Shown one piece after another: positions 1 to 7,591 of a DNA stretch of 10,443 bases (its first letter is position 1; each line of letters opens with the position of its first letter). Under the pieces are notes generated by a model. It had not been told where the DNA came from. It did no database searches and saw nothing but the letters and a program-made list of their open reading frames with translations. This stretch comes from Actinomycetes bacterium (GTDB lineage: Bacteria; Actinomycetota; Acidimicrobiia; Acidimicrobiales; Palsa-688), in assembly GCA_021815935.1 (NCBI GenBank), contig JAKAZH010000048.1, positions 1-10,443 on the forward strand, written 5' to 3'. The translations under genes were made by a program, and so were the position numbers.

Positions 1-1
1 T

Positions 2-2377
2 GCCTTCACCTTGCTGATGCTAGTCATGTACCGGAGTCGCTTCGGGCTTAGTATGCGAGCGGCGAGTTCTGGGCCGGTCACAGCTCAGACGGTTGGCATA
101 CGGGTCCGAGTGACCACCACAGCTGGTTGGGCGATCGGCGGTGTGTTGGGCGCGGCGTCTGCGGTCTTCGTCTGTTCGGCCGGCACACTATTGCCTACCA
201 CGTACTCAGGCTTTCTGTTCCTGGCGCTCGTCGCTTTGGTGGTGGGGGGCCTCACGAGCATCTGGGGGGTAATCGCCGGCGGGGTCATTCTCGGTGTCGT
301 GCTTGGCCTTTTAGAATATGAGTTGTCGACGCAGTTAACATATTGCTTCGCCTATCTGCTTCTTGCCGCTCTACTGCTTTATCGGCCGCAGGGACTGCTC
401 GGACGACCCGAGAGGCGTGTCAGCGAGCCGGAGCTGGTCGCCCGGCGTACGCAGCGGATGCTTCAAAGCGGGGCATTGTGGCGGAGACTGATCGGTCCCA
501 CGGCGTGGAAGCATCTCAACACGTCACCCGACCGGCGGTTTCTCTCGGTCCGCTCCGCGATCTCGGTAGCCACGGTGGTAGCGGTGATGTTCCTTCTCTG
601 GTTCGACGGGCCGCCGCTGGTCCAGTTGTCGCTCACCCAAGTACTATCGACCTTCGTCGCTGTCATGGGACTCGATGTGCTCATGGGCTATTGCGGCCAG
701 ATCTCACTCGCGCACGGCGCTTTCCTGGGCGTGGGGGCGTACGCGGGCGCTATCGCTATAGCTCATCTGCACTTGCCGATCGGGTTGGCGTTCCCGGCAG
801 GGACACTAGCCGCGGCGGCCGTTGGGGTGGTGGTCGGGCTGCCGGCGGTACGCCTGTCGGGCTTGTACTTCGCCCAGATCACGCTCATGTTCGCCCTTGT
901 CGTCCCCGAGCTGATCGTCTACTTCTCGTCGCTGACGGGTGGCTCGAACGGGCTTGTGGTTGCCCAACTCACCAGCTTCTCGCCGTTCGAGGTTTTCCTA
1001 TTGTACGGTGCGATAGCAGGGGGCTGCGCCCTGGCGGTCCGTCTGATGGTCGGGTCGGCTGTCGGGCGGCGGTGGCGTGCGGTACGAGACGACGCGGCGG
1101 CGGCCGCCGGTTTGGGTCAGCGGACCAGCCTGATCAAGCTCGGCGCTTTCGCCGTGGGGTGCGGCCTTGCTGGACTCGGGGGGGTCATGCAAGCGATCAC
1201 CGTCGGCAGCCTATCGCCTGGCAGCTATCCGGTATGGGAGTCGATTTACTTGCAGGCCGCGCAGGTTGTCGGCGGCATGACCTCGATGCTGGGAAATCTT
1301 CTCGGGGCGTTCTTCATCGAAGTTGTCCCGGTGTATACGGGAGGATCCCGGGTGCCCCCCGATTTCATCTTCGGGGCGGCGTTCGTCGCGGTGCTGCTTG
1401 TTACGCCGCAAGGTGTCGGCCCGCTCGTCGCTAGAGGGTGGGCGACACTATTCGACCTGCCCGCGACCGCCCGCGACCTTCGCCGGCGCCAAGGACTCTC
1501 TGGCTCTCTGGGTCCGATCCTCGTCGACGGAGCCCTCCCCGCGAAGGTGCAGGGCGATCTGCTGCGAGTGAAAGCTGGCGTCCCCGCCAAAGGTCGCGGC
1601 CCGAGATCGGCCCCGGCGCTGGTCGTTTCGGGCCTGCGGGCCGGATATGGGGGAAGCGAAGTGCTTCACGGCGTCGACCTCGAAGTCGGGACCGGGGAAG
1701 TCATCGGCCTCGTCGGGCCGAATGGCGCCGGTAAGTCGACGCTGCTCAGGGCAGCGACGGGCCTGCTCATTCCCGACGCAGGCTCCGTTCATCTCTACGG
1801 AGACGATGTCACTGGGATGTCGCCGTTCCGAATGGCGCGCCGGGGGGTAGCCCACGTTGTCGAGGGGCGCGGGATCTTTCCAGATCTCACCGTCGCCGAG
1901 CAGTTGCACCTGGGGCGACTCCACCACGGCTCGTCGCGGGTACGAGGAACAGGTTCTCCTCAAGACACCGGCGGCGCTGTTGGGGCGACGCGTTCGCCTC
2001 ACGACGTCGTCGATCTGTTCCCGGTGCTCGGCCAGCGCATGCACCAGTTGGGCGGCACACTGTCAGGAGGCGAGCAGCAGATGCTGGCTCTGGCCAGGGC
2101 ACTGCTCATGGAACCCGTCCTTCTGCTGCTCGACGAACCGCTTCTAGGTCTCGCACCCGCCGTGCGCGACGCGGTGTTCAACGCTCTGCGGCGTATCAGT
2201 GGCAGCGGCCTGTCCATCTTGATCGTGGAACAGAACGTCAAGCAGGTCCTGGAGCTGTGCGGCCGCGCGTACGTCCTGGCCGGCGGGGAAGTAGTAAGAA
2301 CCGGCGTCAGCGAGACGTTAGCTTCTGACACAAACCTCGCCGAGGCGTACTTCGGACTGGAAGCGGCGACTCCGTGA
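2..2377 (+). CDS. Fused HAAT-family ABC importer subunit: LivH(C-term)-LivM-LivF (5' partial)
   Basis: Membrane permease plus ATPase of a branched-chain amino acid/aromatic acid-type (HAAT) ABC importer. The frame is open to the window edge, so the true start is upstream; residues here are counted from the TTG at 11. Residues 1-135 match the end of a LivH permease (SRFGLSMRA, then hydrophobic helices ending in YRPQGLLG). Residues about 180-475 are a LivM permease, with MGYCGQISLAHGAF at 225-238, LTGGSNGL at 308-315 and the cytoplasmic coupling loop RAVRDDAAAAAGLG at 356-369. After a linker of about 60 residues, 536-788 is a LivF ATPase: Walker A GPNGAGKST 569-577, signature LSGGE 684-688, Walker B LLLLDEP 704-710, and VEQN 739-742, where LivF proteins normally carry Gln instead of the H-loop His. 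The stop overlaps the next gene as GTGA. The substrate-binding protein is not in view. The family is secure; the substrate is unknown. Confidence 0.93.
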   Translation, partial: AFTLLMLVMYRSRFGLSMRAASSGPVTAQTVGIRVRVTTTAGWAIGGVLGAASAVFVCSAGTLLPTTYSGFLFLALVALVVGGLTSIWGVIAGGVILGVVLGLLEYELSTQLTYCFAYLLLAALLLYRPQGLLGRPERRVSEPELVARRTQRMLQSGALWRRLIGPTAWKHLNTSPDRRFLSVRSAISVATVVAVMFLLWFDGPPLVQLSLTQVLSTFVAVMGLDVLMGYCGQISLAHGAFLGVGAYAGAIAIAHLHLPIGLAFPAGTLAAAAVGVVVGLPAVRLSGLYFAQITLMFALVVPELIVYFSSLTGGSNGLVVAQLTSFSPFEVFLLYGAIAGGCALAVRLMVGSAVGRRWRAVRDDAAAAAGLGQRTSLIKLGAFAVGCGLAGLGGVMQAITVGSLSPGSYPVWESIYLQAAQVVGGMTSMLGNLLGAFFIEVVPVYTGGSRVPPDFIFGAAFVAVLLVTPQGVGPLVARGWATLFDLPATARDLRRRQGLSGSLGPILVDGALPAKVQGDLLRVKAGVPAKGRGPRSAPALVVSGLRAGYGGSEVLHGVDLEVGTGEVIGLVGPNGAGKSTLLRAATGLLIPDAGSVHLYGDDVTGMSPFRMARRGVAHVVEGRGIFPDLTVAEQLHLGRLHHGSSRVRGTGSPQDTGGAVGATRSPHDVVDLFPVLGQRMHQLGGTLSGGEQQMLALARALLMEPVLLLLDEPLLGLAPAVRDAVFNALRRISGSGLSILIVEQNVKQVLELCGRAYVLAGGEVVRTGVSETLASDTNLAEAYFGLEAATP

Positions 2378-3198
2378 CGCTCCGCGATCGAACCTCGAGC
2401 CTCGGGGCGCCACCGGTCCTCGAAGCGTCCGAACTAACCGTCCTCTACGGCGGGATGCGAGCCGTTGACGACGTTTCGATATGCGTGCACGAGGGTGAAC
2501 GGCTCGGGATCATCGGCCCGAACGGGGCAGGCAAAAGCACGCTTGTCGGAGCCATCGCCGGCGACATCCGCCCTTCCGCGGGAAGCATTCTGCTCCGCGG
2601 CACCCACCTGCGAACCGGGGTCCCCTGGTTAGCGGCCCGCAAGGGGATACTACGGACCCGCCAAGAGCTCGGACTGTTTTCGAGCATGACGGTACGCGAG
2701 AACGTGCTCTGCGCCATCGAGTCCATGCCACGGATGTTGCGCCGCGCTCAGCGGGTCAGCAGCGGGGAGTGGCTCGACCGTTTCGGTCTGCTCCCGATGG
2801 CCGATGCCGTTGTCCGTAACCTCCCCTACGGGACTCGCAAGCTGGTTGAGCTCGCCAGGGCACTCGCAGCGCAGCCCGACGTCCTGCTTCTCGATGAGCC
2901 CGCCGCCGGCCTCAACACAGCCGAGAAGACTGACCTCGTCAGGCGCCTCGACCGGATTCTCGCCGAGCGAGGGATCGCCTTAATGCTCGTGGAGCACGAC
3001 ATGACCACAGTGTCTGCTCTATGCGCCGAGCGGACTATCGCCATGGTCGCCGGTCGCGTCATCGCGTCGGGCCGCTTCACGGAGGTGGTGTCGGACCCGG
3101 CCGTACTCGACGCCTACTTCGGGTCGGACTCAAAAACGACGAACGCGGGGCGCACTCCCGACTCAGTGGTCTCTGCGCGACCTGGACGCGGACTGTGA
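2374..3198 (+). CDS. livG: LivG-like ABC transporter ATP-binding protein
   Basis: Second ATPase of the HAAT importer, pairing in the cytoplasm with the LivF domain of the upstream fusion to drive solute import. 274 aa: Walker A GPNGAGKST 48-56, Q-loop region TRQELGLF 95-102 (LivG usually has TFQ), LivG-type signature LPYGTRK 150-156, Walker B VLLLDEP 170-176, DEPAAGLN 174-181 and H-loop His208 in VEHDM. The LPYG signature and true H-loop His separate it from the LivF type. The GTG start lies inside the upstream stop (GTGA), which implies translational coupling and sets the start. The last 25 or so residues after DAYFGSD are a non-conserved tail. The stop overlaps the next start in the same GTGA form. 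Confidence 0.93.
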   Translation: MTLRDRTSSLGAPPVLEASELTVLYGGMRAVDDVSICVHEGERLGIIGPNGAGKSTLVGAIAGDIRPSAGSILLRGTHLRTGVPWLAARKGILRTRQELGLFSSMTVRENVLCAIESMPRMLRRAQRVSSGEWLDRFGLLPMADAVVRNLPYGTRKLVELARALAAQPDVLLLDEPAAGLNTAEKTDLVRRLDRILAERGIALMLVEHDMTTVSALCAERTIAMVAGRVIASGRFTEVVSDPAVLDAYFGSDSKTTNAGRTPDSVVSARPGRGL

Positions 3199-4709
3199 AA
3201 CAGGAACAATACTCTGCCGTCGCGCCGTGCGACTCGATCGTCGACGCCGCCCCGACCCACGCACCCCCGACGACTATCCCGACCGGCGTTGGGCTGCGAC
3301 GCAGCCGAGCCGGCGACTTAGAGCGCCTGCTATATCCCCGGGCTGTGGCCGTAGTGGGCGCGTCGAGCCGACCGACCAGCCCGAGCGGCCGGCCTGTCAA
3401 GTTCCTGGTGGACAACGGCTTTACTGGTCGTCTCTACCCGGTCAACCCGTCGCACCGCGAGATCATGGGCTTCCGCGCGTACCCGACTGTTCGCGATCTC
3501 CCCGAGCCGGTCGACGTCGCAGTCATCGCTGTACCCGCGGCGGGCGTTCTTAGCGCACTTGAGGACTGCCGTACTGCCGGAGTTCCCTTCGCGATTGTCC
3601 TTAGCTCAGGCTTCGCTGAAACCGGAGTCGCAGGAGCGAAAGCTGAGACAGCGATAGCCGGCCTCACCGAGGACGGGCTACTTCGAGTTCTCGGCCCAAA
3701 CTGCGAAGGCCTCTGTAACGTAGGGGACCGGCTGCCTTTAACCTTCAGCCCCGTCATCGACCGCGGACTTGAACGCTTGCCAGCCGGGCGGAAGATCGCA
3801 GTCGTATCCCAAAGCGGTGGCCTCGGCTTCGCTCTATTCGATCACGGCCTGGCGCGCGGGCAGCCCTTCAGCCACATCGTCAGCACCGGCAATGAGTGCG
3901 ACCTAGAAGCCCTAGAGGTGTGCGCCGCTCTAGGCGACGACGACGACACGTCGGTCGTCTGCCTCATCTTCGAAGGGCTCCGCGCACCCGCGCAGCTCCG
4001 CGGCGTTAGCGAGCTCCTAGCCCGCTCGGGAAAGCATCTGCTGGCACTTAAGCTCGGCACCTCCGGCTCCGGGTGCCGGGCGACACTCCGTCACACCGCG
4101 CACGATGCCGGCGACAGCGCAGAGTATTCTGTGCTGCTCCGCCAGTACGGCGTGTACGAATGCCGGAGTCTCTCCGAGCTTCTCGACGCCGGCCACGCCC
4201 TCTCCCGGAGCCAGCCCGTTCTCGGCGAACGGGTCGGGATCATCAGCTCCTCGGGTGGCGCCGGGACGCTCCTCGCTGACGAATGTGAACGCCAAGGCCT
4301 GGAAGTACCCGAGCTGTCGAAGGTCCTGCAATCCCAGGTGGCCGCCACCATGCCCGCGTTCGGTTCCCCGCTGAATCCGATCGACATTACAGCCCAAGCA
4401 GTTTGGGGAGGGGGATTCGCTGCGTGCGTCGAGACCCTCGGCGGATCCGGCGAGGTGGACGTCGTGGCGCTGGTCACCTCCCTGACCGTTCCAGGACGAC
4501 TCGAGTCCGAACTCGAAGCGCTGCAATCGACGATCAACGCGCTCGCCATCCCGGTCATCGTCTACAGCTACACCGACCCCCACCCCGACGCGATCCGACT
4601 GCTCGGCGACCTCGGCGTCCCTTTGTTTGCCTCCGCCTCCGCTTCCGGCCACGCCGTCCGTGCCCTTCTCTGGGCGGGCCGACACCCGGCAGGAGTACCA
4701 CCCGACTGA
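3195..4709 (+). CDS. CoA-binding, NDP-forming acyl-CoA synthetase alpha-type protein (no ATP-grasp domain)
   Basis: Relative of the alpha subunit of ADP-forming acetyl-CoA synthetase and of succinyl-CoA synthetase, which link acyl-CoA to acyl-phosphate via a phospho-histidine. The GTG start overlapping the livG stop (GTGA) gives 504 aa; the open frame continues upstream to 3021, but only inside livG. Residues about 45-165 form a Rossmann-type CoA-binding domain (VAVVGASS 51-58, YPVNPSH 81-87, VDVAVIAVPA 106-115). GPNCEG 167-172, SQSGGLG 205-211, STGNE 230-234 and NPIDIT 394-399 are typical of the ligase domains. His300 in RHTAHDAG aligns with the SHTGALAG motif whose His is phosphorylated. 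The first 44 or so residues are a Pro/Thr-rich extension. No ATP-grasp (beta) domain is present, so activity would need a partner encoded elsewhere. The substrate is unknown; FerA of Sphingobium SYK-6, a feruloyl-CoA synthetase, belongs to this wider family. Confidence 0.85.
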   Translation: MKQEQYSAVAPCDSIVDAAPTHAPPTTIPTGVGLRRSRAGDLERLLYPRAVAVVGASSRPTSPSGRPVKFLVDNGFTGRLYPVNPSHREIMGFRAYPTVRDLPEPVDVAVIAVPAAGVLSALEDCRTAGVPFAIVLSSGFAETGVAGAKAETAIAGLTEDGLLRVLGPNCEGLCNVGDRLPLTFSPVIDRGLERLPAGRKIAVVSQSGGLGFALFDHGLARGQPFSHIVSTGNECDLEALEVCAALGDDDDTSVVCLIFEGLRAPAQLRGVSELLARSGKHLLALKLGTSGSGCRATLRHTAHDAGDSAEYSVLLRQYGVYECRSLSELLDAGHALSRSQPVLGERVGIISSSGGAGTLLADECERQGLEVPELSKVLQSQVAATMPAFGSPLNPIDITAQAVWGGGFAACVETLGGSGEVDVVALVTSLTVPGRLESELEALQSTINALAIPVIVYSYTDPHPDAIRLLGDLGVPLFASASASGHAVRALLWAGRHPAGVPPD

Positions 4710-4766
4710 CCCCGACGCCAAGTAGCGACTCGGAACCAAACAAAAGATCTTTGTCAGCACACAAAA

Positions 4767-4778
4767 AAGGAGTAGGAG
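4767..4778 (+). promoter_or_regulatory. Tandem ribosome binding site of the amidohydrolase gene
   Basis: AAGGAG (4767-4772) and AGGAG (4774-4778) lie 10 and 4 nt before the ATG at 4783. This is the clearest Shine-Dalgarno sequence in the window. It shows that translation starts afresh here after a 73-bp gap, unlike the overlapping starts upstream and downstream. The gap is A-rich compared with its surroundings; no convincing -35/-10 pair was seen in it. Confidence 0.7.
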
Positions 4779-4782
4779 CAAG

Positions 4783-5937
4783 ATGGCTAGAAACGGACAG
4801 AAAATTTTCGACTCAGACACCCACGTGGGGCCGTCGATGGACATCCTCGAGAAGTACATGTCGGAGGAGGAACGCCAGCAGTTCGCTCCGTACTCCGATT
4901 TCCGCCGGGTCAACGAAACGACAGGCCAAGTCTCCTATGCCATCGGCGCCCGGTCCTACCGGCGCCGGCTCGGCGAGGCAGAAGAGGGCGGGATGGGCAC
5001 CGGTTACATGTCCGGGTTCACCGGTTCGCACAAAGGCCGCGAGCCGAATCCTCTCGTCGATCACGAACCTGACGCCCGCATGGCAGACCTGGCAATTGAA
5101 GGGATCGACGTCAACCTTCTCCTGCCCTCCGGCTGGTTTGGGTCTTGGACGGCGCTTCCCGACCCGGGACTCGAGCTGACCGCGTACAACGCCTACCACC
5201 GTTGGATGGCCGACTACTGCTCCGCTCACCCCGACCGGCTCGGAGGGGTGATCCTGGCATCCGCCCGCAACGTCGAGGAGAGCGTGGCGACTATCCGCCG
5301 TCTCGCCGACGAGCGATGGGCGTGGGCGGTGTTCCCTTACGTTCCGTTCGGGACTCCACTTGACCATCCCGACCTGGAGCCGATCTGGGCGGCGGCAGCA
5401 GAGTTCGACTTCGGGGTGGTCCTCCACACGTTCACCGTGATGCCCCCCTACGCGCCGGGCGGTCTCGACACCTGGGACAACCTTTGGCTGCAGAGGTCAG
5501 CGGCGCATCCGTGGTGCGGGATGCGCAACATGGCGTCGCTACTCGGCTCCGGGGTGATGGACCGCTACCCGGACTTACGAATAGCGGTGCTCGAAGCCGG
5601 GCACGGCTGGCTGCCCCACTGGGTGATGCGCCTCGACGAGCACACGAGATCCGTCGCCGCCGCCCTACCCAAACTCGAGCGGCTACCGAGCGAATACGTG
5701 ACCAGCGGCCGGTACTTTCAGAGCATCGAGATACCCGAAGGCGAACAGCTGACGGTGTCGGTGATGGACTTCGTCGGAGACGACGTCCTCATGTTCGCCA
5801 CCGACTACCCCCACTCGGAAAGCTGGTTCCCAAAGGCTGTCGACGAGGTCGAGAAATGGACCTTGACAGCGCAGCGCCGCGAGAAGCTGCTCTGGGACAA
5901 CGCGGTCCGCTTCTATCGCCGGTCGGGGCTTACATGA
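4783..5937 (+). CDS. Amidohydrolase family (Amidohydro_2) metal-dependent hydrolase/decarboxylase
   Basis: Cytoplasmic TIM-barrel enzyme of the Amidohydro_2 family, which includes ACMSD, gamma-resorcylate and 5-carboxyvanillate decarboxylases and ring-cleavage-product hydrolases. 384 aa, a normal length, with no signal peptide. Likely metal and catalytic residues: the N-terminal strand FDSDTHVGPS (9-18; the usual HxH appears as D12-T-H14), His215 in VVLHTF, His274 in LEAGHGWLPHW, and Asp341 in FATDYPHSE. Other family marks are the middle segment ANYxHRW-like at 135-142 and the C-terminal LWDNAVRFY (370-378). The ATG is fixed by the strong ribosome binding site. The stop overlaps the next gene as ATGA, so the two proteins are probably made together. 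Substrate not predictable; a carboxylated ring or ring-cleavage product is possible given the neighbours. Confidence 0.85.
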   Translation: MARNGQKIFDSDTHVGPSMDILEKYMSEEERQQFAPYSDFRRVNETTGQVSYAIGARSYRRRLGEAEEGGMGTGYMSGFTGSHKGREPNPLVDHEPDARMADLAIEGIDVNLLLPSGWFGSWTALPDPGLELTAYNAYHRWMADYCSAHPDRLGGVILASARNVEESVATIRRLADERWAWAVFPYVPFGTPLDHPDLEPIWAAAAEFDFGVVLHTFTVMPPYAPGGLDTWDNLWLQRSAAHPWCGMRNMASLLGSGVMDRYPDLRIAVLEAGHGWLPHWVMRLDEHTRSVAAALPKLERLPSEYVTSGRYFQSIEIPEGEQLTVSVMDFVGDDVLMFATDYPHSESWFPKAVDEVEKWTLTAQRREKLLWDNAVRFYRRSGLT

Positions 5938-6791
5938 ACGCGGCGTCCAAAGGAGCGGCCCTGCGCAAACTTCTCGACCGGCCCGACACGGTCACCGCAG
6001 TCCTCGGCCTCCCCTCAGCGCTGCAAGGCCGGCTCATGGAGGCGGCAGGGGTGGAGGCGGGATTCGTCGGGACGAACCTCACCTTCACAAACGTGACCGG
6101 ACTTCCCGATACCGGTGTCGCCTCCGCGAACGAGTGCGTGACCCTCGCCGGCCATATCGCCCGCTGCGTGTCGTTCCCGGTCATCCTCGACGGCGATACC
6201 GGCCACGGCGGCCCCGAAGCGGTCAAGCGCCTCGTGCGTGACTGCATCCGCGAAGGCCTCGCGGGGCTGCGGATAGACGACCAGCCCATCGAAACTAAAC
6301 GCCGCACCCAGACCGACGGGATAGAGATCGTCTCGCCGCAAGCAGCCGTAGACCGCTACCAGGCGGCGGTCGAAGCCCGCGACGAGTGGGACCCCGACTT
6401 CGTGATCATGGCTCAATGCTACGCCCGCGACGCCGTCAACGGATCCCTCGACACCGCCATCGAACGCCTCGCCCTCTACGCCAAACAAGGCGGCGTCGAC
6501 TGGTGCCAGCTCGAGGCCCCACACGACATCAGCGAAGTGAAAGCCGGCCGGCAAGCAGTCCCAGCCTACTTCTCGGCCATGCAAGGCCGGATGCCCGAAC
6601 CCTTGACCCTCGAAGAGCACGCCACGCTCGGCCTGAACGCGGCCTGGTACACGTTCCTGCCGTCGCGGATCCTGCTCGCCGCATCCCAGGAGTTCCTCCA
6701 GTCCTACGCTGCTGACGGAATAGCGGCTTGGTCAAGATACAAGACAGATCACGCTGGCGCTTTCGCTGCCCTCCAAGACCTCCCCAAGTAA
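5934..6791 (+). CDS. Divergent PEP mutase / isocitrate lyase superfamily protein
   Basis: 285-aa member of the ICL/PEPM superfamily (2-methylisocitrate lyase PrpB, PEP mutase, oxaloacetate decarboxylase and relatives), alpha/beta-barrel enzymes that make or break C-C or P-C bonds next to a carboxylate with Mg2+. The ATG overlaps the amidohydrolase stop (ATGA); the longer open frame upstream lies inside that gene. Seen: LRKLLDRPD 10-18, GLPSALQGRLMEAAG 25-39, the metal motif LDGDTGHGG 85-93 (Asp86, Asp88), and IDDQ 114-117 in place of the usual IEDQ. The loop that holds the catalytic Cys in lyases (K-[KR]-C-G-H) reads KRRTQT (122-127), and the usual ARTDA reads AQCYA (160-164), losing the substrate-binding Arg. 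It is therefore unlikely to be a true isocitrate or methylisocitrate lyase. The reaction is unknown. Confidence 0.82.
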   Translation: MNAASKGAALRKLLDRPDTVTAVLGLPSALQGRLMEAAGVEAGFVGTNLTFTNVTGLPDTGVASANECVTLAGHIARCVSFPVILDGDTGHGGPEAVKRLVRDCIREGLAGLRIDDQPIETKRRTQTDGIEIVSPQAAVDRYQAAVEARDEWDPDFVIMAQCYARDAVNGSLDTAIERLALYAKQGGVDWCQLEAPHDISEVKAGRQAVPAYFSAMQGRMPEPLTLEEHATLGLNAAWYTFLPSRILLAASQEFLQSYAADGIAAWSRYKTDHAGAFAALQDLPK

Positions 6792-6793
6792 AC

Positions 6794-7591
6794 GTGGACC
6801 TACAGCTCGCCGGCCGCAGGGCCGTGGTCACCGGCGCAAGCCGCGGGATCGGCAAGGCCGTAGCGCGCATGCTCGTGCTCGAAGGCGTCGACACGGTCGT
6901 GTGCAGCCGCAGTCAACAAAACGCGGACGACGTCGCGGCCGAACTCACCTCGCTCGGCCACGCCAATGCCATACCCGGAGTCGTAGAGCTGACAAACGAC
7001 GAGTCAATTAAAGCCATGGTCGACTCCGCAGCGGAACGCCTGGGCGGCGTCGATATCGTCGTCAACAGCGGGGCCATGGTCTCGGGTTACCTGCCCGAAG
7101 ACTTCGACCACATCACCGATAGCCTCGTCCTATCGGCCTTCGAGGAGAAACTAGTAGGAACCCTCAGGGTCTCCCGCCATGCCGTACCCTACATGCGCCA
7201 GAACGGCTGGGGGAGAATCATCTCCATAGGCGGCCACACCTCCAGGAATTCCGGATCCATCGCCGCCGGCGCACGCAACGCCGCCCTAGTCAACCTCACG
7301 AAAAACCTCGCCGACACGCTCGGCAAAGACGGCATCACCGCCAACGTCGTCCATCCCGCCACCACCACCACCGAAACCCTCCACGAACGCATGCACAAAG
7401 TCGCCTCCCGGCGAGGACTCGACGTGGACGAGCACCTCGCACGCGTGTCCGCCCAAAACGCCATCCGCCGCCTAGTAGACGCCAACGAGATCGCTGCGGT
7501 AGTCACCTTCCTCGTGTCGCCCCTCGCATCGGGAATCACCGGCGAAGCCATCTCAGTCACCGGCGGCGCCGGAAACGCCGTCTACTACTAA
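6794..7591 (+). CDS. SDR-fold protein lacking the canonical Tyr/Lys pair
   Basis: Short-chain dehydrogenase/reductase fold, 265 aa. The GTG at 6794, 2 nt after the previous stop, is preferred because VDLQLAGRRAVVTG is the usual SDR beginning; the TTG at 6728 would add 22 residues that lie inside the upstream gene. The cofactor motif TGASRGIG (13-20) and NSGA (91-94, normally NAG) are present, so NAD(P) binding is expected. At the active site the YxxxK motif is replaced: the segment GARNAALVNLTK (159-170) puts Ala158 at the Tyr position and Asn162 at the Lys position. NVVHP (184-188) follows, then four Thr encoded by ACC repeats. RNAAL-type SDRs occur as a subgroup; their reaction is unclear to me. 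It could be a non-classical reductase or isomerase, or a binding protein. Third gene of the amidohydrolase operon. Confidence 0.85.
   Translation: MDLQLAGRRAVVTGASRGIGKAVARMLVLEGVDTVVCSRSQQNADDVAAELTSLGHANAIPGVVELTNDESIKAMVDSAAERLGGVDIVVNSGAMVSGYLPEDFDHITDSLVLSAFEEKLVGTLRVSRHAVPYMRQNGWGRIISIGGHTSRNSGSIAAGARNAALVNLTKNLADTLGKDGITANVVHPATTTTETLHERMHKVASRRGLDVDEHLARVSAQNAIRRLVDANEIAAVVTFLVSPLASGITGEAISVTGGAGNAVYY

Noticed and set aside
343..1434. Long + strand open frame of 363 codons
   Set aside because: Arg/Gly-rich shadow of the LivH/LivM permease frame, typical of high-GC DNA.
3021..3194. Upstream extension of the acyl-CoA synthetase reading frame (58 extra codons)
   Set aside because: It lies wholly inside livG, has no family match, and the GTG at 3195 overlaps the livG stop in the same way as the preceding gene pair.
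4743..4752. Perfect 10-bp palindrome AAAGATCTTT before the amidohydrolase gene
   Set aside because: Short and AT-rich; could be an operator but chance is as likely, and no second copy was seen.
4017..4913. Long - strand open frame of 298 codons
   Set aside because: Antisense to conserved parts of the acyl-CoA synthetase and the amidohydrolase start; no recognisable domain.
5484..5933. Upstream extension of the PEPM-like reading frame (150 extra codons)
   Set aside because: It overlaps the conserved amidohydrolase C-terminal region and is Arg-rich shadow text; the ATG at 5934 gives a normal family length.
6015..6620. - strand open frame of 201 codons
   Set aside because: Mirror of the PEPM-like gene, with no family match.
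7361..7372. Four ACC repeats in the SDR gene
   Set aside because: In-frame Thr codons in a Thr-rich loop; too short to call a repeat element.
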